The position numbers and the translations under genes are program-made. Source: Mesorhizobium sp. M2A.F.Ca.ET.046.03.2.1 (lineage in GTDB: Bacteria; Pseudomonadota; Alphaproteobacteria; Rhizobiales; Rhizobiaceae). From it: a stretch of DNA of 64,000 bases. Below the pieces are notes generated by a model. It saw only the letters and a program-made list of their open reading frames with translations. It did no database searches and was not told the origin of the DNA. This document shows, in pieces, positions 35,426 to 45,871 of the stretch (positions are counted from its first letter, which is position 1; every line of letters starts with the position of its first letter). Location of the stretch: the NCBI RefSeq assembly GCF_003952425.1, contig NZ_CP034449.1, positions 4,452,001 to 4,516,000 on the forward strand, given 5' to 3'.

Positions 35426-37225
35426 TCAAGCGGGCTGTGGATTGATCGCCATGGCAGGCCCGGACGCACCGGTGTTTTTGCCGGTTACCACCTCGACGAT
35501 GCCGCGCGCGATCTCGCGCTCGCCCATGATCACCGTGTCGGCGCCGAGGCTTTTCAGATGCTCGACCTCGGCGTCGGAGTGCGCGCGGGCGATGATATTG
35601 ATCGCAGGATTGGCGGCGCGGGCTCGAAGCACGATCTGGCCGGACTCGAAGGCATTGGGGATGGCGAGGATCAGCCGCTTCGCGCCTTCCGGATTGGCGG
35701 CCGCGAAGACATCCGCATTGGCGGCATTGCCGGCCACTGTCTCGATGCCGTCGTCACGCAGCTTGGCCAGCGTCTTGTCGGCATCCTCGATCACCAGGAA
35801 GGGCAGGGCGGCTTCCTTCAGCGCTACGCCGACGAGGCTGCCGACGCGGCCGTAACCGATCAGGATGGAATGGCCGGCAAGCGCGGTCTTGGGCGGCGGG
35901 CCGTCTTCCTTTCCCAGCGTTGCCTGGACCGAAGCAATCTGGCCGGGCTCGGTGGCCGGGCCGATCGGCCTTTGCTCTTCGACAGGTGCCGTGTTGCCGG
36001 CGCGCTTTTCCAGCCACGGCTTCATCCAATCGACAAGGAGGAACATCAGCGGATTGAGCAGGATCGAGAGGATCGCGCCGGCCAGGATCAGGTCGCGGCC
36101 CTGTTCGGGCAGCAATTTTAGGCCGACGCCAAGCTCGGCAAGGATGAAGGAGAATTCCCCGATCTGGGCAAGGCTCGCCGAAATCATCAGCGCGGTGGCG
36201 ATCGGATAGCGGAAGGCGATGACGATGACGAAGGCGGCGAACGACTTGCTGACGACGATGATGGCCAAGGTGGCGAGGATCGGCAGGCCGTTGCTGATCA
36301 GGCTGAGCGGGTCGAACAGCATGCCGACCGAGACGAAGAACAGCACCGAGAAGGCGTCGCGAAGCGGCAACGATTCTTCCGCCGCGCGATGACTGAGCTC
36401 GGACTCGCTCATGATCATGCCGGCGAAGAAAGCGCCGAGCGCCAGCGAGACGCCGAACAGCTTCGCCGCGCCGAAGGCGACGCCGAGCGCGATAGCCAGC
36501 ACCGAAAGCCGAAACAATTCGCGCGAGCCAGTGTGGGCGACATAATGCAGGATCCAGGGAATGACCCGGCGCCCGACCACCAGCATGACGACGACGAAGG
36601 CGGCGACCTTGGCGAGGGTGATGCCGACAACGCCCCATATGCCGTAGCTGGCGGGCAGCGAGAGCAGGCTCGTATGATCATCGACCTGCGCCCGGCCGCC
36701 GAGCACGCCGGCGAGCGCGGGCAACAGCACCAGCGCCAGCACCATGGCGAGATCCTCGACGATCAGCCAGCCGACCGCGATGCGGCCGCGTTCGGTCCCG
36801 ATCAATCGCCGTTCCTGCAAGGCGCGCAAGAGCACCACAGTCGAGGCGACCGAAAGCGCCAGTCCGAAGACCAGGCCGGCGCCCAGCGGCCAGCCGAGCA
36901 ACCAGGCAAGCCCGACGCCAAGCAGGGTGGCGAAGCCGATCTGCACGATGGCGCCCGGCACGGCGATGGCGCGGACGGACAGAAGGTCCTTCAGCGAAAA
37001 ATGCAGGCCGACGCCGAACATCAAAAGGATGACGCCGATTTCAGCGAGCTCGTTGGCAAGGCTGGCGTCGGCGACGAAGCCCGGCGTGTTCGGCCCGACC
37101 AGGACGCCGGCGACGAGGTAACCGACAAGCGGCGGGATGCGGAAACGGTTGGCTAAAGCCCCGAAGACGAATGCCAGCCCCAGACCGGCGACGATGGTGG
37201 CGATAAGGGGCGTGTCATGCGGCAT
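35426..37225 (-). CDS. ybaL: KefB/YbaL-family cation:proton antiporter
   Basis: A 599-residue inner-membrane protein with about 12 helices of the CPA2 antiporter fold. A cytoplasmic TrkA-N domain follows (ILIGYGRVGSLVGVALKE, then DDGIETVAGNAANADVF), as in KefB, KefC and YbaL. It exports K+ or Na+ in exchange for protons, possibly gated by nucleotides. I start it at the ATG at 37225 (MPHDTPLIATIV), ten codons inside the longest frame. No KefF/KefG partner gene is adjacent, favouring the YbaL type. Confidence 0.88.
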   Translation of the reverse strand: MPHDTPLIATIVAGLGLAFVFGALANRFRIPPLVGYLVAGVLVGPNTPGFVADASLANELAEIGVILLMFGVGLHFSLKDLLSVRAIAVPGAIVQIGFATLLGVGLAWLLGWPLGAGLVFGLALSVASTVVLLRALQERRLIGTERGRIAVGWLIVEDLAMVLALVLLPALAGVLGGRAQVDDHTSLLSLPASYGIWGVVGITLAKVAAFVVVMLVVGRRVIPWILHYVAHTGSRELFRLSVLAIALGVAFGAAKLFGVSLALGAFFAGMIMSESELSHRAAEESLPLRDAFSVLFFVSVGMLFDPLSLISNGLPILATLAIIVVSKSFAAFVIVIAFRYPIATALMISASLAQIGEFSFILAELGVGLKLLPEQGRDLILAGAILSILLNPLMFLLVDWMKPWLEKRAGNTAPVEEQRPIGPATEPGQIASVQATLGKEDGPPPKTALAGHSILIGYGRVGSLVGVALKEAALPFLVIEDADKTLAKLRDDGIETVAGNAANADVFAAANPEGAKRLILAIPNAFESGQIVLRARAANPAINIIARAHSDAEVEHLKSLGADTVIMGEREIARGIVEVVTGKNTGASGPAMAINPQPA

Positions 37226-37440
37226 TGTCTTTTTGCGCGCCTTTCGAAAATTCACGATTCGGATGGGCGCCCGCCGAGGCCGTCGCCTTCGGCAATATGG
37301 TGGACGGAGCGGCGATCATGCAACCGCCGCCGCGCAGAAATCGACCTAGAAACAGGGTGCAAACCGGGAAATCGGCGACGCGCCGACAAAGAGACGGTCG
37401 CGGAACGCATTTGGTCCCGAAGCTGCTTTGCCTCGGCCGC

Positions 37441-37881
37441 TTATGCCGCTTGCAAGAGGGTCTCGATATCGGGAATCGTGTGGTTGGTGAGCGTCTTGGG
37501 AATTTCGGCCTGCACCTTCTCGCTCACCTCTTTGTGCAGTTTCTGGCGCATCTCGCCAAGCACCTGCGGCGGTGCGATCAGCACGACCGCGTCGAATGCG
37601 CCGCGATGCGCGAGCTTGTAGAGCCGGTCGGCGATCTCGACAGCGAAACGTTCCTTGCCGAGACGGTGCCAATCGGTCTCCTCGACGGCGCTGCGGGGGC
37701 CTTCGTTGCTCTGGCGGCCGGGTTTGTCCGTGCCTTGCTCGCGCGTCGCGGGGTTCTCCTGCTCCATCTCGTGCACCACCTCCAGGTTCGGGAACTTGTT
37801 GTCGCCCTGGTTGCGCAGGAAGAGTGCCTTTTCGCCATCGGCCACGACGACCCACAATCCGTGCTTCAGCTTGATGTTCAT
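37441..37881 (-). CDS. Host-attachment family protein
   Basis: A 146-residue protein of the family annotated as required for attachment to host cells. It starts MNIKLKHGLWVVVADGEKAL, the family N-terminus, has a variable central section rich in Glu/Arg (about residues 35-75) and ends in VSEKVQAEIPKTLTNHTIPD. No signal peptide is seen, so a direct adhesin role is doubtful. The ATG at 37881 is preceded by AGGAGG. Members are common in Agrobacterium and rhizobia; the biochemical role is unknown. Confidence 0.85.
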   Translation of the reverse strand: MNIKLKHGLWVVVADGEKALFLRNQGDNKFPNLEVVHEMEQENPATREQGTDKPGRQSNEGPRSAVEETDWHRLGKERFAVEIADRLYKLAHRGAFDAVVLIAPPQVLGEMRQKLHKEVSEKVQAEIPKTLTNHTIPDIETLLQAA

Positions 37882-38298
37882 GGTGTTCCTCCTTTGCTTG
37901 CGGGGTGCCGACCGGTCGAGCCCAGGATCGACAGAATGGATGCCTAGCCAAACGAGCCGCGGAGCAGGATTGTTCCGACGTGTCGGTGGCACTCTCAACT
38001 GCTCCTACCAGGCGAGGTTGCGCGCCGACCGGCAAGGTCGGCTTAATCTACTAAGTTAGTAGAATTTAGAAAAAACTGTTTTGCCGCTTTCCCGGGCCGA
38101 TGGTAAAAGTCACGAAAGATCAGCGTGGTTTCTCACGCCGTTCCGGCTCTCTCATTCTCAAAGTAGAATTTTTTTCTCTTGCTCTTCGCGGCTGCGAAAA
38201 AGCGATTGCCTGCCGTTCGGCGACGCGCGAGTGATTGCCTTCTGGTTTTTGGCCAGTCCGCGTAAAACTGCCAAACTGTTTCACTATTGCTCGTCGCC
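37882..38298. other. Divergent spacer upstream of cysG
   Basis: 417 bases between the host-attachment gene and cysG. No gene is supported. It contains the CTACTAAGTTAGTAG palindrome (38048-38062), two GTAGAATTT motifs (38059 and 38164) and AT-rich segments such as TAGAAAAAACTG that probably include the cys operon promoter. The left part serves the host-attachment gene on the minus strand. Confidence 0.6.
38048..38075. promoter_or_regulatory. Candidate sulfur-regulon operator upstream of cysG
   Basis: The perfect palindrome CTACTAAGTTAGTAG (38048-38062) runs directly into GTAGAATTTAGAAAAAA (38059-38075). The GTAGAATTT element recurs at 38164 and just before cysI at 40043. This suggests a shared binding site for a regulator of sulfate assimilation. 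Confidence 0.55.
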
Positions 38299-39747
38299 AT
38301 GTCGCCAGCCAACGCCAAGCTCAATGCCTTCCCGGTCTTCATGCGGATCGACGGCGAAGCCGTGGCCATCGTCGGCAATCGCGAAGAGGCGCTTGCCAAG
38401 GCCCGGCTGCTCGCCCAGTCGAGCGCGGCGCTGCGCATCATTGCCGACGACGCCGATCCCGACCTGCTCGCCTTCGTCGCCGCGTCCGGTGCCGTTCACA
38501 TCGGTGCCGCCTATGAGGCCGCGCATCTCCAGGATGTCGCCCTGGTGTTCGCAGCCAGTGGCGACAAGGCGCTCGACCGCCGCGTCGCCGAGGACGCGCG
38601 CCGGTTGGGCATTCCGGTCAATGCGGTAGACCAGCCGGACGTGTGCGATTTCTTCACCCCGGCGCTGGTCAACCGCGCGCCGGTTGCGATTGCCATCGGC
38701 ACCGAGGGCGCCGGACCGGTTCTGGCGCAGATGCTGCGTGTCCGCATCGACCGCATGCTGCCGCCTTCGCTCGGCCGGCTGGCGGCGCTTGCCGCGTCGT
38801 TCCGCGCCGCCGCGGAGAAACTGCCGAAGGGCAACCGCCGCCGCCGCTTCTGGAGCGATTTCTTCGCTGGCGCGCCGGCCAAGGCCATCGAAGCCGGTGA
38901 CCACGCCCAGGCGCATGGCGCGGCGCTCGAACTCCTGAGCGTGGATGCGCCGGCCGGGGGCCATATCGCGCTGGTCGGCGCCGGTCCGGGCGCGGAGGAC
39001 CTGTTGACGCTGCGCGCGCACCGCCTGCTGATGGAAGCCGATGCCATCGTCTATGATGCGCTGGTGCCGGAGGCGATCGTCGCCATGGGCCGCCGCGATG
39101 CGGAGCGCCTACCGGTCGGCAAGCGCAAGGGCTGCCATTCCAAAAGCCAGGAAGAAATCAACGCGCTGCTGATCGAACTCGGCCAAGCCGGCAAGCGCGT
39201 GGTGCGGCTGAAGTCAGGCGATCCGCTGGTGTTCGGCCGGGCCGGCGAGGAGATGGCGGCGCTGCGCGAGGCCGGCATCGCCTATGAGGTGGTTCCGGGC
39301 GTCACCGCCGCCTTCGCCGCCGCTGCCGATTTCGAGTTGCCGCTGACGTTGCGCGGTGTCTCGTCCTCGATGGTGTTCACCACCGGACACGACCTCAAGG
39401 GCAACTCGCTGCCCGATTGGGCCAAGCTCGCCATCTCGGGCGCGACCGTCGCCGTCTATATGGGTCGCTCGGTCGCGGCCGAAGTCGCTGGACGGCTGAT
39501 CGAGGCGGGGCTGTCGCCGGACACGGCTGTCGCCGTCGTCGAGAATGCCAGTCTCGGCAGCCGGCGCCGTTTCCATGGCACGCTGGCCGACCTGCCGTCG
39601 CTGGAAGAGCGCGCCGACCTCACCGGTCCGGTCATGACGATCATCGGCGATGCGGTCGCTGGCGCCAATTTCGAACGATCCGAGCCGCTCGCGGCACATA
39701 AGCATGAGGGCGCGGCTTCAGCCGTCGCCGAAGGAGTTCAGCCATGA
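38299..39747 (+). CDS. cysG: Siroheme synthase CysG
   Basis: A 482-residue bifunctional enzyme that makes siroheme for the sulfite reductase encoded downstream. The N-terminal 200 residues correspond to precorrin-2 dehydrogenase/ferrochelatase. From about residue 215 the uroporphyrinogen-III methyltransferase domain has HIALVGAGPGAEDLLTLRA, KRKGCHSKSQ, RLKSGDPLVFGRAGEE and GRSVA. The glycine-rich NAD motif is altered (IVGNREEALAKARLL in place of the usual IVGGGxxA form). ATG at 38299 preferred to the TTG at 38287. Stop overlaps the next start (ATGA). Confidence 0.93.
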   Translation: MSPANAKLNAFPVFMRIDGEAVAIVGNREEALAKARLLAQSSAALRIIADDADPDLLAFVAASGAVHIGAAYEAAHLQDVALVFAASGDKALDRRVAEDARRLGIPVNAVDQPDVCDFFTPALVNRAPVAIAIGTEGAGPVLAQMLRVRIDRMLPPSLGRLAALAASFRAAAEKLPKGNRRRRFWSDFFAGAPAKAIEAGDHAQAHGAALELLSVDAPAGGHIALVGAGPGAEDLLTLRAHRLLMEADAIVYDALVPEAIVAMGRRDAERLPVGKRKGCHSKSQEEINALLIELGQAGKRVVRLKSGDPLVFGRAGEEMAALREAGIAYEVVPGVTAAFAAAADFELPLTLRGVSSSMVFTTGHDLKGNSLPDWAKLAISGATVAVYMGRSVAAEVAGRLIEAGLSPDTAVAVVENASLGSRRRFHGTLADLPSLEERADLTGPVMTIIGDAVAGANFERSEPLAAHKHEGAASAVAEGVQP

Positions 39748-40046
39748 AGGTTCTGACCGCGAACAGGCTCTCCGACGGCATCGCCGTCTGGTACGCCGAT
39801 GGCGGCTGGGCGGAGACGGTCGGTCATGCGGATATCGCACATGACAAGGCGGCGGAGGATCGGCTGGAAGCGATCGGCGCCTCTGCCTACGCCAACAATG
39901 AGGTTGTCGACGTCAATCTGATCGACGTCGATGTGGTCGACGGTTTGGCCGAGCCGGTGCGGCTGCGCGAAAAGATCCGCGCCGCCGGGCCGACCATCCG
40001 CACCGATCTCGGCAAGCAGGCCGCCCCGGAAGCCATCGGGGCGTAG
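39744..40046 (+). CDS. DUF2849 protein of the sulfate assimilation operon
   Basis: A 100-residue protein (MKVLTANRLSDGIAVWYADG, then WAETVGHADIAHD) of a family found almost only next to cysG and cysI in alphaproteobacteria. It overlaps cysG by 4 bases, so is translationally coupled. No catalytic motif, signal or membrane helix is evident. A small accessory role in sulfite reduction or siroheme insertion is inferred from context only. Confidence 0.88.
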   Translation: MKVLTANRLSDGIAVWYADGGWAETVGHADIAHDKAAEDRLEAIGASAYANNEVVDVNLIDVDVVDGLAEPVRLREKIRAAGPTIRTDLGKQAAPEAIGA

Positions 40047-40058
40047 AATTTTAGAAAA
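40043..40058 (+). promoter_or_regulatory. Second GTAGAATTT motif, before cysI
   Basis: GTAGAATTTTAGAAAA begins at the last codon of the DUF2849 gene (its TAG stop is inside the motif) and ends 33 bases before the cysI ATG. It matches the motif upstream of cysG in 15-16 positions apart from one extra T. It could be an internal regulatory site. Confidence 0.5.
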
Positions 40059-40090
40059 GCAGCGGGCGGACGCGCCCGGAAAGACGAAGC

Positions 40091-41735
<1,645 letters not shown>

Positions 41736-41761
<26 letters not shown>

Positions 41762-42500
41762 CCGTATTGTCGACGTCGAGGCCGGCATCGCCGCCGAAGC
41801 GGCGGGGCTCGACGCGCTGCTCGGCCATCTGAAGCCGATCGAGATCATCGAGCGCGCGGCGCGCGAATCCTTCCGCGGCGAGGTCGCGGCGGTCTCGTCC
41901 TTCGGCGCGGATTCGGCGGTGCTGCTGCACATGATCTCGGAGATCGACCGCACGCTGCCGGTGATCTTCCTCGACACCGGCAAGCATTTCGAGGAGACGC
42001 TCGGCTATCGCGACGCGCTGGTCGCCGATTTCGGCCTGACGGATGTCCGGGTGATCAAGCCGGACGAGGCGGCGCTCGAACGCGTCGACCCGACCGGCCA
42101 GCTCAACGAGACCGACACGGACGCCTGCTGCAATGTCCGCAAGGTGGAGCCGCTGGCGCGCGGCGTCGAGCCGTTCCGCGCGTGGTTCACCGGGCGCAAG
42201 CGCTTCCAGGCTTCGACGCGCGCGGCGCTGCCCGTCTTCGAGGCGGTCGGCTCGCGCATCCGCATCAACCCGCTGGCGCATTGGACGACGTCGGATCAGG
42301 CCGACTATATGCGCGCGCATGCGTTGCGCGAAAATCCGCTGGTCGCCTATGGTTATCTCTCGATCGGCTGCTTCCCGTGCACGCAGCCGGTGCAGCCCGG
42401 CGAGGACGCGCGCAGCGGCCGCTGGGCCGGGCACGCCAAGACCGAGTGCGGTATCCACCTCTCCGGACTGGAGAAGTCGCTGACCGACGCCTCTCTTTAG
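41736..42500 (+). CDS. cysH: Adenylyl-sulfate (APS) reductase CysH
   Basis: A 254-residue reductase. The nucleotide site is VSSFGADSAVLLHMI. A CC pair (DACCNVRKVEPL) and a CxxC pair (GCFPCTQPV) mark the 4Fe-4S APS reductase type rather than PAPS reductase. The catalytic cysteine is in the C-terminal ECGIHLSGLEKS. It reduces APS to sulfite, which CysI then takes to sulfide. I start at the ATG at 41736 after AAGGAGG, inside the 3' end of cysI. Confidence 0.94.
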
Positions 42501-42510
42501 GACACGCGAT

Positions 42511-42629
42511 ATTCAGGTGAGGCCGGCCTGCAAATGGCGACTTCCTGCGCTTCCGGTGCTCACGTACTTCAAGTACGCTCCTGCTCCGGTTCTCGGAAGC
42601 CACCATTTTCGGCTCGGCCTGACCTGAAT
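42511..42629. repeat. Large hairpin element between cysH and the DUF934 gene
   Basis: Outer arms ATTCAGGT (42511-42518) and ACCTGAAT (42622-42629) and several inner arms (AATGG/CCATT, CTTCC/GGAAG, CCGG/CCGG) fold around the centre GTACTTCAAGTAC (42564-42576). It fills most of the 170-base spacer. Elements with CACGTACTT/AAGTACGCTC cores are, to my knowledge, widespread in rhizobial spacers. Here it may attenuate transcription into the DUF934 gene. Confidence 0.75.
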
Positions 42630-42670
42630 CTCGGCATATCCTTGCAATCGTTAGGACTTTAGGATTTTTG

Positions 42671-43210
42671 ATGACTGGATCGACTTCAGCGGGGACCCGC
42701 CTCTGGACCCCGGACGGCTTTCGCGAGGACGAGTGGACGCACGCCGAAAGCGCCGAGGCGCTTGCCGGCAATGGCCGTTTCATCCTGCCGCTGCAGGCTT
42801 TTCTCGGGCTGGATGAAGAGGTCCGCAAGTCAGCCAAGGAGCGTCTCGGCGTGCTGCTGCAGCCCGGCGACGAGCTCGACAAGATAACCGGCCTGCTTGA
42901 CCAGCTGTCGCTGGTCGCGCTCGCCTTCCCGGCCTTCAATGACGGCCGCTCGTTTTCCAAGGGCGAGTTGCTGCGCGCCCGGCATCATTTCAAGGGCACG
43001 GTGCGCGCCACCGGCCAGGTGCTGGTCGACCAGCTGCCGCATATGCTGCGGCTCGGCTTCGACGAGTTCGAGGTTTCCAACCCGGTGCTGTTGAAGCGGC
43101 TGGAGGAAGGGCGGACCGGCGGGCTGCCGGTCTATTATCAGCCGGCCGTGGAGCCTGAGCCCAAGGGTCCGAAATATTCCTGGCGGCGCAAGCGCGCTGG
43201 ATCAGAATGA
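42671..43210 (+). CDS. DUF934 protein of the sulfate assimilation operon
   Basis: A 179-residue cytoplasmic protein of the DUF934 (oxidoreductase-like) family, linked in many proteobacteria to cysI and cysH. Family stretches include LGVLLQPGDELDKI, LVALAFPAFNDGRSFSKGEL and ARHHFKGTVRATGQVLVDQL, and FDEFEV near the C-terminus. The ATG at 42671 immediately follows TTTTTG; no strong ribosome-binding site is visible. The sequence TTTAGGATTTTTG just upstream loosely resembles the cys motif. Biochemical function unknown. Confidence 0.9.
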   Translation: MTGSTSAGTRLWTPDGFREDEWTHAESAEALAGNGRFILPLQAFLGLDEEVRKSAKERLGVLLQPGDELDKITGLLDQLSLVALAFPAFNDGRSFSKGELLRARHHFKGTVRATGQVLVDQLPHMLRLGFDEFEVSNPVLLKRLEEGRTGGLPVYYQPAVEPEPKGPKYSWRRKRAGSE

Positions 43211-43249
43211 CGTCTGGTTGACCGTCATCCTGATCCAGTCCTTTGTCGG

Positions 43250-43288
43250 AGCATGATCTTTTCCGAACCCTCGGTTCGGGATCATGCT
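43250..43288. repeat. Intergenic palindrome, AGCATGATC type
   Basis: Near-perfect palindrome: AGCATGAT...CCGAACC / GGTTCGG...ATCATGCT, between the DUF934 gene and the GMC oxidoreductase gene. Same family as the palindromes at 21911, 32708, 45810 and 57351. Confidence 0.8.
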
Positions 43289-43374
43289 CTGGCTGACGCA
43301 GCGGCATCTTTACAAGCAGCGCAAGCAGGCATTCTCTCCAGACAACGGACGGAAAGATCCGCCGGGAGGGAACC

Positions 43375-44982
43375 ATGCGCTACGACTATGTGATTGCCGG
43401 CGGCGGCTCCGCCGGCTCGACGCTTGCCGCGAGACTTTCCGAGGACCCATCGAAGACGGTCTGCCTGCTCGAGGCGGGAGGCGCGGGCAAGGATCTCTTG
43501 ATCCGCGCGCCGGCCGGCATCATCGCGCTGCTGCCTGGACGGCCGAAGATCAACAATTGGGGCTTCCAGACAGTACCGCAGGAAGGTCTCAACGGCCGCA
43601 GGGGCTATCAGCCGCGCGGGAAGGGCTTGGGTGGATCGAGCGCCATCAACGCCATGCTCTACACGCGGGGCAATCGCCGCGACTATGACGAATGGGCCGA
43701 GCTCGGCTGCGACGGCTGGTCGTGGGACGAGGTGCTGCCCTATTTCCGGCGCGCCGAAGGCAACCAGCGCGGGGCTGACGCGCTGCATGGCGGCGACGGG
43801 CCGCTCAGGGTCTGCGAGCAGCAGGAGCCGCGCGCGATCTCCAGGGCCTTCGTCGAGGCCTGCGGCGAAAACCAGATCAGGCTGAACGACGATTTCAACG
43901 GGCCGGAGCAGGAAGGGGCCGGCCTCTACCAGGTGACGCAGTTCTGGGGCGAGCGCCGCAATGGCGAGCGCTGCTCGGCGGCCGCCGCCTATCTGCATCC
44001 GGCGATGAACCGGCCGAACCTCACCGTGGTCACCGGCGCGCATGCGACGGGGGTCGTGCTCAACGGCAGGCGCGCCACTGGCGTGCGCTATCGCATCGGC
44101 AAGAGCGAGGCCGTGGCGGAAGCCAGGCGCGAAGTCATCCTGTGCGGCGGGGCGTTCGGATCGCCACAGCTGCTCCTGCTCTCCGGCATCGGACCGGCGG
44201 TGGAACTCGCGGCGCACGGCATCCCGCTTGTCCACGAATTGCCGGGCGTCGGCAAGAACCTGCAGGACCATCTCGATTTCATCCTCGCCTGGAAGTCCAG
44301 ACAGACGGATTTGATGGGCATCGGCCTCAGCGGCATGCCCGGCCTGATCCGGCACATGCTGCGCTGGCGCAAGGACGGAACCGGCATGATCGCCACGCCC
44401 TATGCCGAAGGCGGCGCTTTCCTGAAATCCGACCCGGCGATCGAGCGGCCCGACCTGCAATTGCATTTCTGCATCGCCATCGTCGACGACCATGGCCGCA
44501 AGCTGCATATGGGCTACGGGTTTTCCTGCCATGTCTGCGTGCTGCGGCCCTATTCGCGCGGCGAGGTGGGTTTGAACAGCGCCGATCCGCTGGCGCCGCC
44601 GCGCATCGATCCGCGTTTCCTCGAGGACGAGCGCGACGCCGACCTTCTGCTCAAAGGCGTGCGGAAGATGCGCGCCATATTGGAGGCGCCGGCGCTGGCC
44701 AAATATCGCGCCAGGGAAATCTACACCGCCGGCGCTTCGAGCGATGCCGAGCTGATGGCGCATATCACGGCGCGCGCCGACACGATCTACCACCCGGCCG
44801 GCACCTGCAAGATGGGCGTCGACGACATGGCCGTGGTCGACGCGCAGCTCAAGGTGCGCGGGCTGGAAGGGTTGCGCGTCGTCGATGCCTCGGTGATGCC
44901 GACCCTGATCGGCGGCAACACCAATGCGCCGACGATCATGATTGCCGAGAAGGCCGCGGATATGATCCGGGCCGCGGTCTGA
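43375..44982 (+). CDS. GMC-family FAD oxidoreductase (choline dehydrogenase-like)
   Basis: A 535-residue flavoenzyme. The FAD-binding motif is [19 protein letters not shown] followed by CLLEAGG. GMC signatures are [16 protein letters not shown] and [14 protein letters not shown]. The C-terminal HPAGTCKMG carries the catalytic histidine, and [17 protein letters not shown] ends the protein. It oxidises an alcohol, possibly choline or another primary alcohol. No betaine genes are adjacent, so a BetA role is not supported. GGGAGG lies before the ATG. Confidence 0.93.
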   Translation: MRYDYVIAGGGSAGSTLAARLSEDPSKTVCLLEAGGAGKDLLIRAPAGIIALLPGRPKINNWGFQTVPQEGLNGRRGYQPRGKGLGGSSAINAMLYTRGNRRDYDEWAELGCDGWSWDEVLPYFRRAEGNQRGADALHGGDGPLRVCEQQEPRAISRAFVEACGENQIRLNDDFNGPEQEGAGLYQVTQFWGERRNGERCSAAAAYLHPAMNRPNLTVVTGAHATGVVLNGRRATGVRYRIGKSEAVAEARREVILCGGAFGSPQLLLLSGIGPAVELAAHGIPLVHELPGVGKNLQDHLDFILAWKSRQTDLMGIGLSGMPGLIRHMLRWRKDGTGMIATPYAEGGAFLKSDPAIERPDLQLHFCIAIVDDHGRKLHMGYGFSCHVCVLRPYSRGEVGLNSADPLAPPRIDPRFLEDERDADLLLKGVRKMRAILEAPALAKYRAREIYTAGASSDAELMAHITARADTIYHPAGTCKMGVDDMAVVDAQLKVRGLEGLRVVDASVMPTLIGGNTNAPTIMIAEKAADMIRAAV

Positions 44983-44992
44983 TCGTCGGCCT

Positions 44993-45003
44993 TGGTCGGA
45001 CCA
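44993..45003. promoter_or_regulatory. FadR/PdhR-type operator, copy 1
   Basis: The palindrome TGGTCGGACCA fits the TGGTnnnACCA box of FadR-subfamily GntR regulators (PdhR, LldR). It begins 11 bases after the GMC gene stop. A second copy with one centre base different lies 75 bases further on. Confidence 0.45.
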
Positions 45004-45067
45004 GCCATTTTCGGTTCTGTCGCTAGGACATCGTCTTTGCCTGCCCGCCGATAGGATCGAGTCCATC

Positions 45068-45078
45068 TGGTCAGACCA
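45068..45078. promoter_or_regulatory. FadR/PdhR-type operator, copy 2
   Basis: TGGTCAGACCA followed by AATT, about 100 bases upstream of the DJ-1/PfpI gene. Together with copy 1 it suggests a GntR-type repressor binding a paired site. The regulator is not identifiable in the window. Confidence 0.5.
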
Positions 45079-45175
45079 AATTGACGATTTGCGCTTCCCC
45101 TTTTGCCGTCCTCACCTTAGGATGGGTTTACTATTTTGCACCCCGAAATAAGTAGCCAGCTAAGGGAGGAACGGC

Positions 45176-45796
45176 ATGGCCGGCAAGAAGATATTGATGC
45201 TCGTTGGCGAGTTCAGCGAGGAATACGAGATTTTCGTCTTTGAACAGGCCATGCACGCGGTGGGGCACACCGTCCATGTCGTGTGCCCGGACAAGAAGGC
45301 GGGCGACGTGCTCAAGACCTCGTTGCACGACTTCGAAGGCCACCAGACCTATACCGAAAAGCTCGGCCACGATTACATCCTCAACAAGACCTTCGCCGAG
45401 GTGAATCCGGCCGACTATGACGCGGTTTACGCCGCGGGCGGGCGCGGACCGGAATATATCCGCATCGACAAGCGCGTGCAGGCGCTGGTCAGGCATTTCC
45501 ACGAGACCGGCAAGCCGATCTTCACCATTTGCCACGGCGTGCAGATCCTGATCGCGGTCGACGGCGTGGTGCGCGGCAAGAAAGTGGCGGCGCTGCAGTA
45601 TTGCGAGCCGGAAGTGACGCTTGCCGGCGGTATCTATGTCGACGTCGCCCCGACCGGCGCGCATGTCGACGGCAATCTGGTGTCGGCGAAAGGCTGGCCG
45701 GGCCTTGCCGCTTTCATGCGGGAATGCCTGAAGGTGCTCGGCACCGAGATCCGCCACGGCGAAGCGCTGATGCGCGATGACCGAAAGGCGGCCTGA
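45176..45796 (+). CDS. DJ-1/PfpI-family protein
   Basis: A 206-residue class I glutamine-amidotransferase-like protein. The nucleophile cysteine is in FTICHGVQILIAV, followed by histidine; the acidic partner is likely in EFSEEYEIFVF. Members act as glyoxalases, deglycases or chaperones. GGGAGG precedes the ATG. It stands alone between the GMC oxidoreductase gene and a palindrome. The paired TGGTCnGACCA sites upstream suggest metabolite-dependent control. Confidence 0.9.
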   Translation: MAGKKILMLVGEFSEEYEIFVFEQAMHAVGHTVHVVCPDKKAGDVLKTSLHDFEGHQTYTEKLGHDYILNKTFAEVNPADYDAVYAAGGRGPEYIRIDKRVQALVRHFHETGKPIFTICHGVQILIAVDGVVRGKKVAALQYCEPEVTLAGGIYVDVAPTGAHVDGNLVSAKGWPGLAAFMRECLKVLGTEIRHGEALMRDDRKAA

Positions 45797-45809
45797 ACTT
45801 GTCCTTTGC

Positions 45810-45853
45810 GCAATTCCGGACGGAAAACCGCTACGCACTTTTCCTGGAATTGC
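45810..45853. repeat. Intergenic palindrome, GCAATTCC type
   Basis: GCAATTCC (45810-45817) and GGAATTGC (45846-45853) with inner AAAA and TTTT segments form a hairpin 13 bases after the DJ-1 gene. Probable bidirectional terminator or dispersed element; also close to the 3' end of the small gene on the minus strand. Confidence 0.75.
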
Positions 45854-45871
45854 TCGAACCGCGGCGCGCGG

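Noticed and set aside
44983..45175. Possible small gene between the GMC and DJ-1 genes
   Set aside because: No frame with a plausible start, ribosome-binding site and length. The content is better explained by the paired operators.
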